DNA of 41,680 nt from Burkholderia puraquae (GTDB lineage Bacteria > Pseudomonadota > Gammaproteobacteria > Burkholderiales > Burkholderiaceae): positions 1 to 41,680 of the forward strand of contig NZ_NBYX01000037.1 in NCBI RefSeq assembly GCF_002099195.1. Reading direction: 5' to 3'. This document shows positions 16,479 through 24,179 of this stretch, one piece after another (position 1 is the first letter of the stretch; the number at the start of each line of letters is the position of its first letter). The notes under the pieces were generated by a model. That model searched no databases. It was not told the DNA's origin and was given only the letters and a program-made list of their open reading frames with translations. Made by a program: the position numbers and the translations under genes.

Positions 16479-17957
16479 TCAGCGGCGCTTCGGCAATGCA
16501 GCCAGCGCGTCGAGCGCGCGGGCACGCGCTGCCGCATGCTCGACGAGCGGCGCCGGATAGTCGACGCCGAGCCGCACGCCGGCCGCGCCGAGTTCCAGCG
16601 GCGACGCTTCCCACGGCGCATGGATCGAGGCGTTGTCGAGACCCGCGAGCTCGGGCACCCAGCGCCGCACGTACGCGCCGTCCGGATCGAACTTCTGCCC
16701 CTGCGCGACCGGATTGAAGATGCGGAAATACGGGGCGGCGTCGGCGCCGCAGCCGGCCACCCACTGCCAGCTCGCCGCGTTGTTCGCGGGATCGGCGTCG
16801 ACCAGCGCGTCCCAGAACCACGCTTCGCCCGCGCGCCAGTCGACCAGCAGATGCTTGATCAGGAACGACGCGACGACCATCCGCACACGGTTGTGCATCC
16901 AGCCGGTCGCCCACAGTTCGCGCAGGCCCGCATCGACGAGCGGATAGCCGGTCAGCCCGCGTTGCCATGCGCGTAGCCCGGCGGGATCGTCGCGCCACGG
17001 CATCGCATCGAACTGCGCGCGGAAGTTGTCGGTCGCGAGCGCCGGGAAGTGGTACAGCAGCATGTAGCTGAACTCGCGCCAGCCGAGTTCGCTCAGGAAT
17101 TTGTCAGCGTCTGCGGCAACCGTCGCGCCGCCTGCGTTCGCAGCGCCCTGCACCGCGTGCCACACCTGTCGCGGCGACACATTGCCAAAGCGCAGGAACG
17201 GCGACAGCCGGCTCGTCGCGGGCCGGTCGGGAAGGTCGCGCGCATCCGCGTAGCCGGCAAGCGAGGTCGTCAGGAATGCGTCGAGCCGGGCGTGTGCGCC
17301 GGCTTCGTCGGGCGCGGGCCATGCGTCGCGCAGGCCGCCGGCCCAATCCGGCACCGGAGGACGCAAAGCAAGTGCGTCGAGCGCCAGCGCGCGGTCACGC
17401 ACGGCCTTCGGCCACGGATGAAACCCGATCCGCTCGGGCTCCGGCAGCGGCGCGGCGACCGTGCGGTCGCGGCGCGCCGCGCGCCAGTACGCGGTGAATA
17501 CCTGGTACGGCCCGCCGCTGCCCGTCAGCACCTCCCACGGCTCGTTCAGCAGGCTGCCGTTGCTGCTCTCGACCGTCACGCCGCGCGCCTTGAGCGACGC
17601 CTTCAGCGCCGCATCGGCGTCGCGCTGCGGTTGCGCATAGCGGCGGTTCCAGTACACGGCGTCCGCACCCGTGTCGTGCACGACGCGTTCGATCTCGCGC
17701 GGCGCGTCGCCGCGCAACAGCAGCAGGCGCCCGCCATGACGCGCAAGTGCCGCGTCGAGCCCGGCCAGCGCCCCGTGCAGCCACCAGCGCGCCGCGCCGC
17801 CGAGCGCGCGCCCGGCGCCGTCGCCCGTGTCGTCGACGAATACGCAGACGAGCGGCCGGCCCGACGCCACCGCGCGCGTCAGCGCGGGCTGGTCGGCCAC
17901 GCGCAGATCGTCGCGGAACCAGACGATCGCGGGAGCAACGGACGACTTGGCGGGCAC
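16479..17957 (-). CDS. phr: deoxyribodipyrimidine photolyase
   Basis: About 492 residues. The N-terminal antenna domain begins IVWFRDDLRVADQPALTRAV. The C-terminal FAD domain carries SRLSPFLRFGNVSPRQVW, LGWREFSYMLLYHFP, TGYPLVDAGLRELWATGWMHNR and NNAASWQWVAGCGADAAPYFRIFNP, including the tryptophans of the electron-transfer chain. It splits cyclobutane pyrimidine dimers with blue light. The start is a GTG with GAGG just upstream (giving MPAKSSVAP); another GTG at 18011 would add 18 non-conserved residues. Convergent with the MFS-microprotein pair. Confidence 0.93.
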   Translation of the reverse strand: MPAKSSVAPAIVWFRDDLRVADQPALTRAVASGRPLVCVFVDDTGDGAGRALGGAARWWLHGALAGLDAALARHGGRLLLLRGDAPREIERVVHDTGADAVYWNRRYAQPQRDADAALKASLKARGVTVESSNGSLLNEPWEVLTGSGGPYQVFTAYWRAARRDRTVAAPLPEPERIGFHPWPKAVRDRALALDALALRPPVPDWAGGLRDAWPAPDEAGAHARLDAFLTTSLAGYADARDLPDRPATSRLSPFLRFGNVSPRQVWHAVQGAANAGGATVAADADKFLSELGWREFSYMLLYHFPALATDNFRAQFDAMPWRDDPAGLRAWQRGLTGYPLVDAGLRELWATGWMHNRVRMVVASFLIKHLLVDWRAGEAWFWDALVDADPANNAASWQWVAGCGADAAPYFRIFNPVAQGQKFDPDGAYVRRWVPELAGLDNASIHAPWEASPLELGAAGVRLGVDYPAPLVEHAAARARALDALAALPKRR

Positions 17958-18038
17958 GGGCACCTCGATGACGAAAGCAGGAAGAGACCGGTATTGTCGC
18001 GGCTGCGCCACGTGGTGTCGACGTTCGATGCGCCGGTG

Positions 18039-18060
18039 CCGATTCCGATTCCGATTCCGC
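18039..18060. repeat. hexanucleotide tandem repeat (GATTCC)
   Basis: Three perfect GATTCC units with partial flanks, about 80 bp upstream of the photolyase start on its 5' side. Same unit length as the repeat at 2598-2621 but a different sequence. Confidence 0.65.
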
Positions 18061-18320
18061 TGACGATCACGGCACTCGCCCGTTTCGCATCACCCGCCCG
18101 GTGAAACGCCTTAGTCCATTCCGACGATTCTTCTCCGCGTGCACCGGCCTACGCTCGATGTCGGGTGCGCCGCGCTGCGCGGCACGTACCGGCCGCGAAC
18201 GCCCGCCGCATGCCCGATCCGCACCCGTCACGCGCGCCGACCGACACCGGCGCGGACCTTTCCGACCGCCGCGACGCTTCCCGCCACCCGGGTACGCGCG
18301 GCCACATCCGATATTCCACC

Positions 18321-18800
18321 ATGACCAAACCCTCGAATCTCGTCACCTCGATCACTGTCGACATCGACGCGCCGGCCTCCGTCGTCTGGGAGGTGCTGAC
18401 CGACTTCCCGCGCTACGGCGAATGGAACACGTTCTGCGTCGGCTTCGAAACGACCGGCAGGCTCGGTGATTTCGTGCACATGCAGGTGCGCATCCCTGGC
18501 ACGGAGACCGTGATTCCCGTCAACGAGATCCTCGTCGCGTACGAGCCCGGGCGCCTGCTGTCGTGGGAGCAGCGCCCGACCGACGACAACAAGGACGCCG
18601 CGCGCCGCGACCAGTACATCGACGCGATCGGCGCGGAGCGCTGCCGCTATTTCACGACCGACCAGTTCCTCGGCCTCAACGCGGACACGATCATGCAGAA
18701 CCACGGTGCGTGGGTGAAACAAGGCTTCGACCAGTGCGCACGCGACGTGAAGCAGCGCGCCGAAGCGCTCCATGCCGCACGCCGGCACAACCGCGCCTGA
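18321..18800 (+). CDS. SRPBCC family protein (START/polyketide cyclase-like fold)
   Basis: 159 residues from ATG giving MTKPSNLVTSITVDIDAP. The IDAPASVVWEVLTDFPRYGEWNTF start is the usual first strand and helix of the SRPBCC ligand-binding fold, and the long C-terminal helix (GFDQCARDVKQRAEALHAA) closes it. Such proteins bind hydrophobic molecules such as lipids, steroids or polyketides, some as cyclases. The frame is open upstream, but the extra residues are Arg/Pro-rich and not conserved. Followed 13 bp later by a truncated SnoaL-like gene, a natural partner fold. Confidence 0.85.
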   Translation: MTKPSNLVTSITVDIDAPASVVWEVLTDFPRYGEWNTFCVGFETTGRLGDFVHMQVRIPGTETVIPVNEILVAYEPGRLLSWEQRPTDDNKDAARRDQYIDAIGAERCRYFTTDQFLGLNADTIMQNHGAWVKQGFDQCARDVKQRAEALHAARRHNRA

Positions 18801-18813
18801 CCGGGAGCCGCCG

Positions 18814-19008
18814 ATGCCCGATCTGCAAACGCTGTCCGATCACCACGACATCCGCGAGCTGATCGTCGCGTATTCGACGGCGATCGACACGCGCGCCGTG
18901 CGATGGCTGCACGGCGCGCGCATCTCGGGCCGTCGCGTCAATCGAGCCGGAACGCCGCCTCGAATCGCTCGGCGAACGCGTCGAACTCGGCTTCCGGCAG
19001 ATGGTTGA
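18814..19008 (+). pseudogene. truncated SnoaL/NTF2-like gene
   Basis: GGGAG precedes the ATG. The first 28 codons (LSDHHDIRELIVAYSTAID) are the first helix typical of SnoaL-like (NTF2-fold) proteins, which are about 130-170 residues long. After about 18897 the homology stops and the frame runs as Arg-rich sequence into the antisense of the DHH gene until 19008. The 3' part has been lost, apparently by a deletion or rearrangement that joined it to the DHH gene end. Non-functional in all likelihood. Confidence 0.7.
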
Positions 19009-19918
19009 TGCCGCCCGCGCGCTTGCGCCCGCCGCCGGTCGGAAAGCCGCGACAGAACTCGTCGGCGCCGAGCGGCCGGCCGTCGGGCACGCGCACGCTG
19101 ACGACGAGCCCGCCGTCCGCGCGCGGCGACAGCACCGCGAGCGCCGCATGCGGCGCGTTGCGCATCCGCTCGTTCGCGAGCATGCCCGTCGCACGCCGCG
19201 CCCAGGGATGATCAGGCATCCGGACCAGCGTCGCACCGGGCACCTCGCGCAGCGGCGCAAGTGCGCACGCACGCGTCATGTCGTCGCGGTAGCCGTCGCG
19301 CAGCGCGGCGAACACGGCCGTCTCGCGCACGAAATCGAGCGGGTCGGCGCAGGCCAGCATCGCGTCGGCGAGCGCGGCCGGATCGAAATGCAGATCGCCG
19401 ACACACTCGCCGTACGCGTTGTAGTTCAGATAGAGCCCGAGTTCGGCAAGTGTGTCGCGTTCGGCGTCGTCGACGCCGTGCTCGCGCGCGAGCGCGTTGC
19501 CGAGCGCGGGCAGTTCGTCGCCGAATGCCGCGACGATCGCCCAGCGCACATGCCGGCCGCCGAGATAACGGTTCACGATCGCGCTCGTGCAGACGTCGGC
19601 CGCCGTGTCGATATGCGCGTCGAAGCGCGGATCGTCGGGCAGCTCGCCCGCGAAGTGGTGGTCGAAATAGCGAACCGTCGCGCCGTCGCGCAGCAGCCGC
19701 GCGCACGCGTCGCGATTCTGGTCGTGCGACACGTCGAGCACGGTGACGATGTCACCCGCCCGCGCGTCGATCCGCTCGAGCAGCTTGATGTCGCGTTTCA
19801 CGCCGGTCACGAGCGTGCCGCATACGCCCTCGGCGAGCCGCAGCTGCTGAAGCGCGCACAGCCCGTCCGCATCGCCATTGAACGCGAAGAAATGCCGCGC
19901 GTGTTGATTGTCCTGCAT
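18938..19918 (-). CDS. DHH-family phosphoesterase
   Basis: 326 residues. Motifs: NGDADG (14-19), LDVS with Asp62, and FDHH (85-88) make the Mn2+ site of the DHH superfamily; the C-terminal FPTGGGRKRAGG resembles the DHHA1 glycine/substrate motif. Family members cleave nanoRNA, cyclic dinucleotides or 3'-phosphoadenosine 5'-phosphate (PAP). The exact subfamily has no assigned function I know of. I chose the ATG at 19918, with GGAG upstream; one at 19933 is also possible. It starts within 20 bp of the SDR stop, so it is likely cotranscribed with the sulfotransferase genes, which makes PAP a reasonable candidate substrate (inference). Confidence 0.85.
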   Translation of the reverse strand: MQDNQHARHFFAFNGDADGLCALQQLRLAEGVCGTLVTGVKRDIKLLERIDARAGDIVTVLDVSHDQNRDACARLLRDGATVRYFDHHFAGELPDDPRFDAHIDTAADVCTSAIVNRYLGGRHVRWAIVAAFGDELPALGNALAREHGVDDAERDTLAELGLYLNYNAYGECVGDLHFDPAALADAMLACADPLDFVRETAVFAALRDGYRDDMTRACALAPLREVPGATLVRMPDHPWARRATGMLANERMRNAPHAALAVLSPRADGGLVVSVRVPDGRPLGADEFCRGFPTGGGRKRAGGINHLPEAEFDAFAERFEAAFRLD

Positions 19919-19935
19919 GATCCATTGCTCCATCG

Positions 19936-20727
19936 TCAAGGCATGAAATCGCCGCCGTTCGCGTCGAGCGTCGCGCCCGTCACCGCGTTCGCGTAGTCCG
20001 ACGCGAGGAACAGCGCGGCACGTGCGCAGTCGTCGTCGGTCGGCAGCTTCGCGAGCGCGATGTTCGACGCGATCGGCGCGACGATCTGTTCTTCCGTCAT
20101 CCCGTACTCGGCGGCCGCCTGCCGGAAATACGTCTGCGTCGGCACGCCCCACATCCACCCCATGTGGATGCTGTTCGCGCGAATGCCGTGCACGCCGAGT
20201 TCGCGCGCCAGGTATTTTGCCGCAACCGCGAGCGCGCCCTTCGATACAGCGTAGCCCCCTTCCCCTGCAAACGGCTTGCGGGTCGCCTGCGTGTTGATCA
20301 TCACGATCGAGCCGCGCTTCTGCCGCTTCATGTGCGGCACGACTTCCTGCGTGAGCGCCATCGTACCGAACACGTTGGTGTCGAACACCGCGCGCCAGCC
20401 ATCGAGGTCGGCTTCCTCCACCGGTTCCGGAAACGTGCCGTGCACGAATGCGCTGTTCACGAGCGCGTCGATCCGGCCGAAACGCTCGACGGCCTGCGTC
20501 GCGAGCTGCCGGCATTGGGCGCGGTCGGTGATGTCGGTCTTCACCTTCAGCACGTCGCAATCGACGCCAAGCGCACGGATCCGCGTTTCGGCGTCGTCGA
20601 GCTTCTCCATCGTGCGCGCCGCGACGGCCACGCCGCGCGCGCCCTCGCGCGCAGCCTCGACGGCGAGCTTCACGCCGAGCCCCGGCCCGATCCCGGAAAT
20701 CACGACGATCTTGTCCTTCAGCAACAT
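19936..20727 (-). CDS. short-chain dehydrogenase/reductase
   Basis: 263 residues. Rossmann motif SGIGPGLG (11-18), then the SDR NNAG position changed to NSAF (about 91), catalytic YAVSK (Tyr159, Lys163), and Thr146 where the active-site Ser usually is. C-terminal ANAVTGATLDANGGDF is the usual classical SDR ending. It oxidises an alcohol or reduces a ketone with NAD(P)(H). ATG has GGAGACAAGCC upstream. It follows the sulfotransferase by 41 bp and precedes the DHH gene, so it probably acts on the same molecule as the sulfotransferase. Confidence 0.9.
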   Translation of the reverse strand: MLLKDKIVVISGIGPGLGVKLAVEAAREGARGVAVAARTMEKLDDAETRIRALGVDCDVLKVKTDITDRAQCRQLATQAVERFGRIDALVNSAFVHGTFPEPVEEADLDGWRAVFDTNVFGTMALTQEVVPHMKRQKRGSIVMINTQATRKPFAGEGGYAVSKGALAVAAKYLARELGVHGIRANSIHMGWMWGVPTQTYFRQAAAEYGMTEEQIVAPIASNIALAKLPTDDDCARAALFLASDYANAVTGATLDANGGDFMP

Positions 20728-20768
20728 GGCTTGTCTCCTGGTTATCGTTGGTCTCGCGAGCCAGGCCG

Positions 20769-21962
20769 TCAGCCGGCCGCCCGCAGGTGCCGCGCGCGAT
20801 ACGCGGCGAAGTCGCGCGCAAGTTGCGCTTCGGTGAAGCCGAAGCGCGCGATCGAATAGTCGTGCGCCGCACGCTTGTCGCGGCCGTTGCACGCCATCCA
20901 GTGCGTCATCGCCGCGCGCTGCCGCGCATCGAGCGGCATCCCGGCAAAGGCGTACACGGCCTCGGCAACGCCGAGCGGATTCGACACCGTGTCCTCGAAA
21001 CGCACGTCGAGGAACCGGTCGGCCGGCAGCGCGTCGCGCGCGGCCATCGCCGCGCCGATCGCACGTGCCATCCCCGCATTCCACTGCGCGCCGACGGCAA
21101 GCGGATCGGGATCGTCCGCATACATCTGCCACAACGTGTGCGCCATGCTCGCCACCGACGGAATCGTCTGCGCCGGATCGCGGTGCGTCAACACGACCTG
21201 CGCGCGCGGAAACACGCGGCACAGCACGTCGAGCGCATGCAGGTGCTGCGGCGTCTTCAGCAGCCAGCGCGCGGCCGGCGCGACATCGCGCTGCGCCTTC
21301 TGCCATTGCAGGAACTGCAGCATCCGCTTCAGGTACGTATAGACCGGCGTGAGATCCTGCCGCGCGAGCCACGCCGTATAGCGCGGCACATTCGCGTACG
21401 AATCCATCGCGCACACGAACGAATGTTCCATCAGCATGAACTCCTCGTCGGCGAGCATCGCATCGAGCGGATGGATCGTCAGGACCTGCGGAATGCAGTC
21501 GATCATCATCGCGACCTCGGCCTGCGCGCGTGCGATGCGCACCGTCGGCTCGGCGAGCGTCTCGCCCTCGAGCGGCGCCGGATAGCGCGTTTCCCACCAC
21601 GCGGCCGTGTGGAAGCGCGGGTCGACGGCCAGCAGGCGCTGCAGCAGCGTCGTGCCCGTGCGCGGCAGGCCGACGATCACGAGCGGATCGTCGATTTCGA
21701 TCTCCGCGATCTCCGGATGACGCCGGAAGTATTCCTCGACGACGAGCCGGTTCACGAGCTGGCCCACAAGCTTTTCGCGCATCATTTCCGCGCCGCGCGC
21801 GGACAGTTTCGCTTCGTCGATCAGCGACGCGCACATCACGTCGAGTGCCTCGCGATACGGCCCGTCGCCGAACACGGTCAGTCCGTCCGTGCGCGACACG
21901 GCTTCGGCGATCAACCCGTCGGGCGCGAGCAGCGTGCGGGTTCGATCCAGCGGTGCGTTCAT
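20769..21962 (-). CDS. sulfotransferase family protein (PAPS-dependent type)
   Basis: 397 residues. The 5'-phosphosulfate loop is VGLPRTGTTLLQRLL (about 97-111), and the 3'-phosphate region is VVLTHRDPAQTIPSVASM (about 260). An N-terminal helical extension of about 90 residues is typical of the bacterial Sulfotransfer_3 group seen in actinobacteria and proteobacteria. It moves sulfate from PAPS to a hydroxyl group; the acceptor is unknown. The ATG overlaps the DUF1214 stop by 4 bp (ATGA). The divergent cysD-cysNC genes supply PAPS. Confidence 0.88.
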   Translation of the reverse strand: MNAPLDRTRTLLAPDGLIAEAVSRTDGLTVFGDGPYREALDVMCASLIDEAKLSARGAEMMREKLVGQLVNRLVVEEYFRRHPEIAEIEIDDPLVIVGLPRTGTTLLQRLLAVDPRFHTAAWWETRYPAPLEGETLAEPTVRIARAQAEVAMMIDCIPQVLTIHPLDAMLADEEFMLMEHSFVCAMDSYANVPRYTAWLARQDLTPVYTYLKRMLQFLQWQKAQRDVAPAARWLLKTPQHLHALDVLCRVFPRAQVVLTHRDPAQTIPSVASMAHTLWQMYADDPDPLAVGAQWNAGMARAIGAAMAARDALPADRFLDVRFEDTVSNPLGVAEAVYAFAGMPLDARQRAAMTHWMACNGRDKRAAHDYSIARFGFTEAQLARDFAAYRARHLRAAG

Positions 21963-23068
21963 GCGGCCTCCGTCAGCGTCGCGAGCTTCACCACACGCGT
22001 GCGCGGATGCACGGGCTGCGCGGCGCCCACCCAGCGCCAGCAGATCGTGCCGGTGCGATGCCCGGCCGTATCGAGCCAGTTTGCTTCACCCGGCCGCGCG
22101 GCCGCGACGACCACCGTCACGCCGCCGTCCGCGTTCAGCCGTGCGCTGTGCTTGTTCACGCAGATATCGAAGTGCCGGTAATCGAGCGACTCCATCCAGT
22201 AGTTGTTGAGCTGCACGTTCCAGAAATCGCAGTCGGGCACCGTGTCGACGTCGATCACCAGCGCTTCGTCGTCGGCCAGTGACCAGCTCGAGTGGTAGTA
22301 GTAGATGTTCGGATCGCCGCCGACCGACTGGCACAGCGCCTGGTCGGCCGGCGGCAGTGCATTCACGTGCGACCGGTAGCTCGCAGCCCAGTCCGCGAAC
22401 AGCTTCGACGTCTGCTCGACGAACTGCGCGGCGCGCGTGAGGCCGCCCTGCAGTACGAGCGGGTCGAGCGGTGCCGGACGGTCGTGCGCGCCGATGCGCT
22501 CGATCTTCAGTTGCGCCGGCGTTTCCGCGCGCCGGTCGAGGAAGGTCTGGCGCACCAGCAGCGCGTTCGTGCCCGGCTCCATGCGCACCCAGTTGCCCGC
22601 GCGCGGCGTCTCGCTCAACACGATCTCGACGCTGCCGTCCGGTGCGATCTCGAGCTGCTTCGCATCGAGAAAGCCCGTCTGCAGCATCTTGCCGTCGGTC
22701 TCGTAGCCGCCCTTCTGCGTGCCGAAGCTCAGGTACGCCACCGTGCCGCGCCGCCCCGTCACGCGGTATTCGCAGCGGCCGTCGAGACGCGCGTACTGAT
22801 ACAGGTTGTCGGGATTGTCGGCGCCGATCTTCGCGGTCTCGTGCGACGGCGAGAAGAAGCCGGGCCACGCGCCGTCCGCGAACTCGACGTGCATTTCGAG
22901 CGCGATGCGCATCAGCCGGCTCAGGTAGCGGAACCCTTCCGCGCGTGTCAGCGGGTCGTTCGGCGCCTCCGCGCGCAGGATCTGTTGTCCGCTGCGTTTC
23001 AGGGTGTCGCAGAAATCGGCCCAGGTCTGGCCCGATAGCAGTTGCGTGGCACGTGTGTCGTCCGTCAT
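21959..23068 (-). CDS. DUF1214 domain protein
   Basis: 369 residues with no signal peptide. The C-terminal half has the DUF1214 pattern YYHSSWSLADDEALVID, CDFWNVQLNNYWMESLDY and a final conserved Trp region (TGTICWRWVG). DUF1214/DUF1254 proteins are widespread next to lipid, steroid and secondary metabolite genes; no reaction is established. GGAGACGACAC precedes the ATG. First gene of the operon with the sulfotransferase, SDR and DHH genes, and divergent from cysD across the 19-bp inverted repeat. Confidence 0.82.
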   Translation of the reverse strand: MTDDTRATQLLSGQTWADFCDTLKRSGQQILRAEAPNDPLTRAEGFRYLSRLMRIALEMHVEFADGAWPGFFSPSHETAKIGADNPDNLYQYARLDGRCEYRVTGRRGTVAYLSFGTQKGGYETDGKMLQTGFLDAKQLEIAPDGSVEIVLSETPRAGNWVRMEPGTNALLVRQTFLDRRAETPAQLKIERIGAHDRPAPLDPLVLQGGLTRAAQFVEQTSKLFADWAASYRSHVNALPPADQALCQSVGGDPNIYYYHSSWSLADDEALVIDVDTVPDCDFWNVQLNNYWMESLDYRHFDICVNKHSARLNADGGVTVVVAAARPGEANWLDTAGHRTGTICWRWVGAAQPVHPRTRVVKLATLTEAA

Positions 23069-23123
23069 GTGTCGTCTCCGCCGATGGTCGAGCGCTCACC
23101 TTAAGCGCCGCCGCCGCGCGCCA

Positions 23124-23192
23124 CTTCGTCCGGGTGGACTAAGGAAAGATCCGCTCCACCGCCGCGCCGCGGTTTAGTCCACCCGGACGAAG
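23124..23192. promoter_or_regulatory. perfect 19-bp inverted repeat between divergent sulfonation operons
   Basis: CTTCGTCCGGGTGGACTAA (23124-23142) and its exact reverse complement (23174-23192) are separated by 31 bp. Each arm also has an internal dyad, GTCC-N4-GGAC, so each may be a separate dimer site; the dyad centres are 49 bp apart. It lies 56 bp from the DUF1214 start and 90 bp from cysD. Likely the operator pair for both directions; the LuxR-type regulator three genes away is the natural candidate binder. Confidence 0.75.
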
Positions 23193-23282
23193 AGCGGCGT
23201 GCCGTTCGCTCGATACCGTTGGCGTCATGCACGAAACGCCGCACATGTCGCGCGGCGCCGGCATGAAACAAGGAGACGAACG

Positions 23283-24179
23283 ATGTTGACCCACTTGGAG
23301 CGGCTGGAGGCCGAAAGCATCCACATCATGCGCGAGGTGGTCGCGGAGAGCGACAACCCGGTGATGCTGTATTCGATCGGCAAGGACAGCTCGGTCATGC
23401 TGCATCTCGCGATGAAGGCGTTCTACCCGGCGAAGCCGCCCTTTCCGCTGCTGCACGTCGATACGACCTGGAAATTCCGCGAGATGATCGCGTTTCGCGA
23501 CGAGACGGCCGCGCGCCTCGGCCTCGACCTGCGCGTGCACATCAACCCCGACGGCGTCGCGAACGGCATCGATCCGTTCACGCACGGCTCGGCCGTGCAT
23601 ACGGATGTATGGAAGACGCAGGGGCTCAAGCAGGCGCTCGATCGCTACGGCTTCGACGCCGCGTTCGGCGGCGCCCGCCGCGACGAGGAGAAATCGCGCG
23701 CGAAGGAGCGCATCGTGTCGCTGCGCTCGGAACAGCACCGCTGGGACCCGAAGCGCCAGCGCCCCGAACTCTGGTCGCTGTACAACGCACGCAAGCGCAA
23801 GGGCGAGAGCCTGCGCGTGTTCCCGATCTCGAACTGGACCGAGCTCGACATCTGGCAGTACATCCGGCTTTACGACATCCCGATCGTGCCGCTCTACTTC
23901 GCGAAGGAACGGCCCGTGGTCGAGCGCGACGGCGCGCTGATCATGGTCGACGACGAACGCCTGCCGCTGCGCGAAGGCGAAGTGCCGCAGATGCGCAAGG
24001 TGCGCTTTCGCACGCTCGGCTGCTATCCGCTGACGGGTGCGATCGACAGCGACGCGACGTCGCTCGACGACATCCTGCAGGAGATGCGCGAGACGCGCAC
24101 GTCCGAACGTCAAGGACGGCTGATCGACAGCGATTCGGCCGGTTCGATGGAAAAGAAGAAACAGGAGGGATATTTCTGA
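23283..24179 (+). CDS. cysD: sulfate adenylyltransferase subunit 2
   Basis: 298 residues. PP-loop-type site YSIGKDSSVMLHL (30-42), LLHVDTTWKFREMI, GGARRDEEKSRAKER, and the C-terminal RTLGCYPLTGAI and KKKQEGYF typical of CysD/NodP. With CysN it makes adenosine 5'-phosphosulfate from ATP and sulfate, driven by GTP hydrolysis. The chosen ATG has AGGAGACGAACG upstream. Its stop shares one base with the cysNC start (TGATG). Placement with a sulfotransferase, not with cysH/cysI, points to sulfonation rather than cysteine synthesis. Confidence 0.96.
   Translation: MLTHLERLEAESIHIMREVVAESDNPVMLYSIGKDSSVMLHLAMKAFYPAKPPFPLLHVDTTWKFREMIAFRDETAARLGLDLRVHINPDGVANGIDPFTHGSAVHTDVWKTQGLKQALDRYGFDAAFGGARRDEEKSRAKERIVSLRSEQHRWDPKRQRPELWSLYNARKRKGESLRVFPISNWTELDIWQYIRLYDIPIVPLYFAKERPVVERDGALIMVDDERLPLREGEVPQMRKVRFRTLGCYPLTGAIDSDATSLDDILQEMRETRTSERQGRLIDSDSAGSMEKKKQEGYF

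Noticed and set aside
18165..18320. 52-codon N-terminal extension of the SRPBCC gene
   Set aside because: Arg/Pro-rich and not part of the fold; the family starts at the ATG at 18321.
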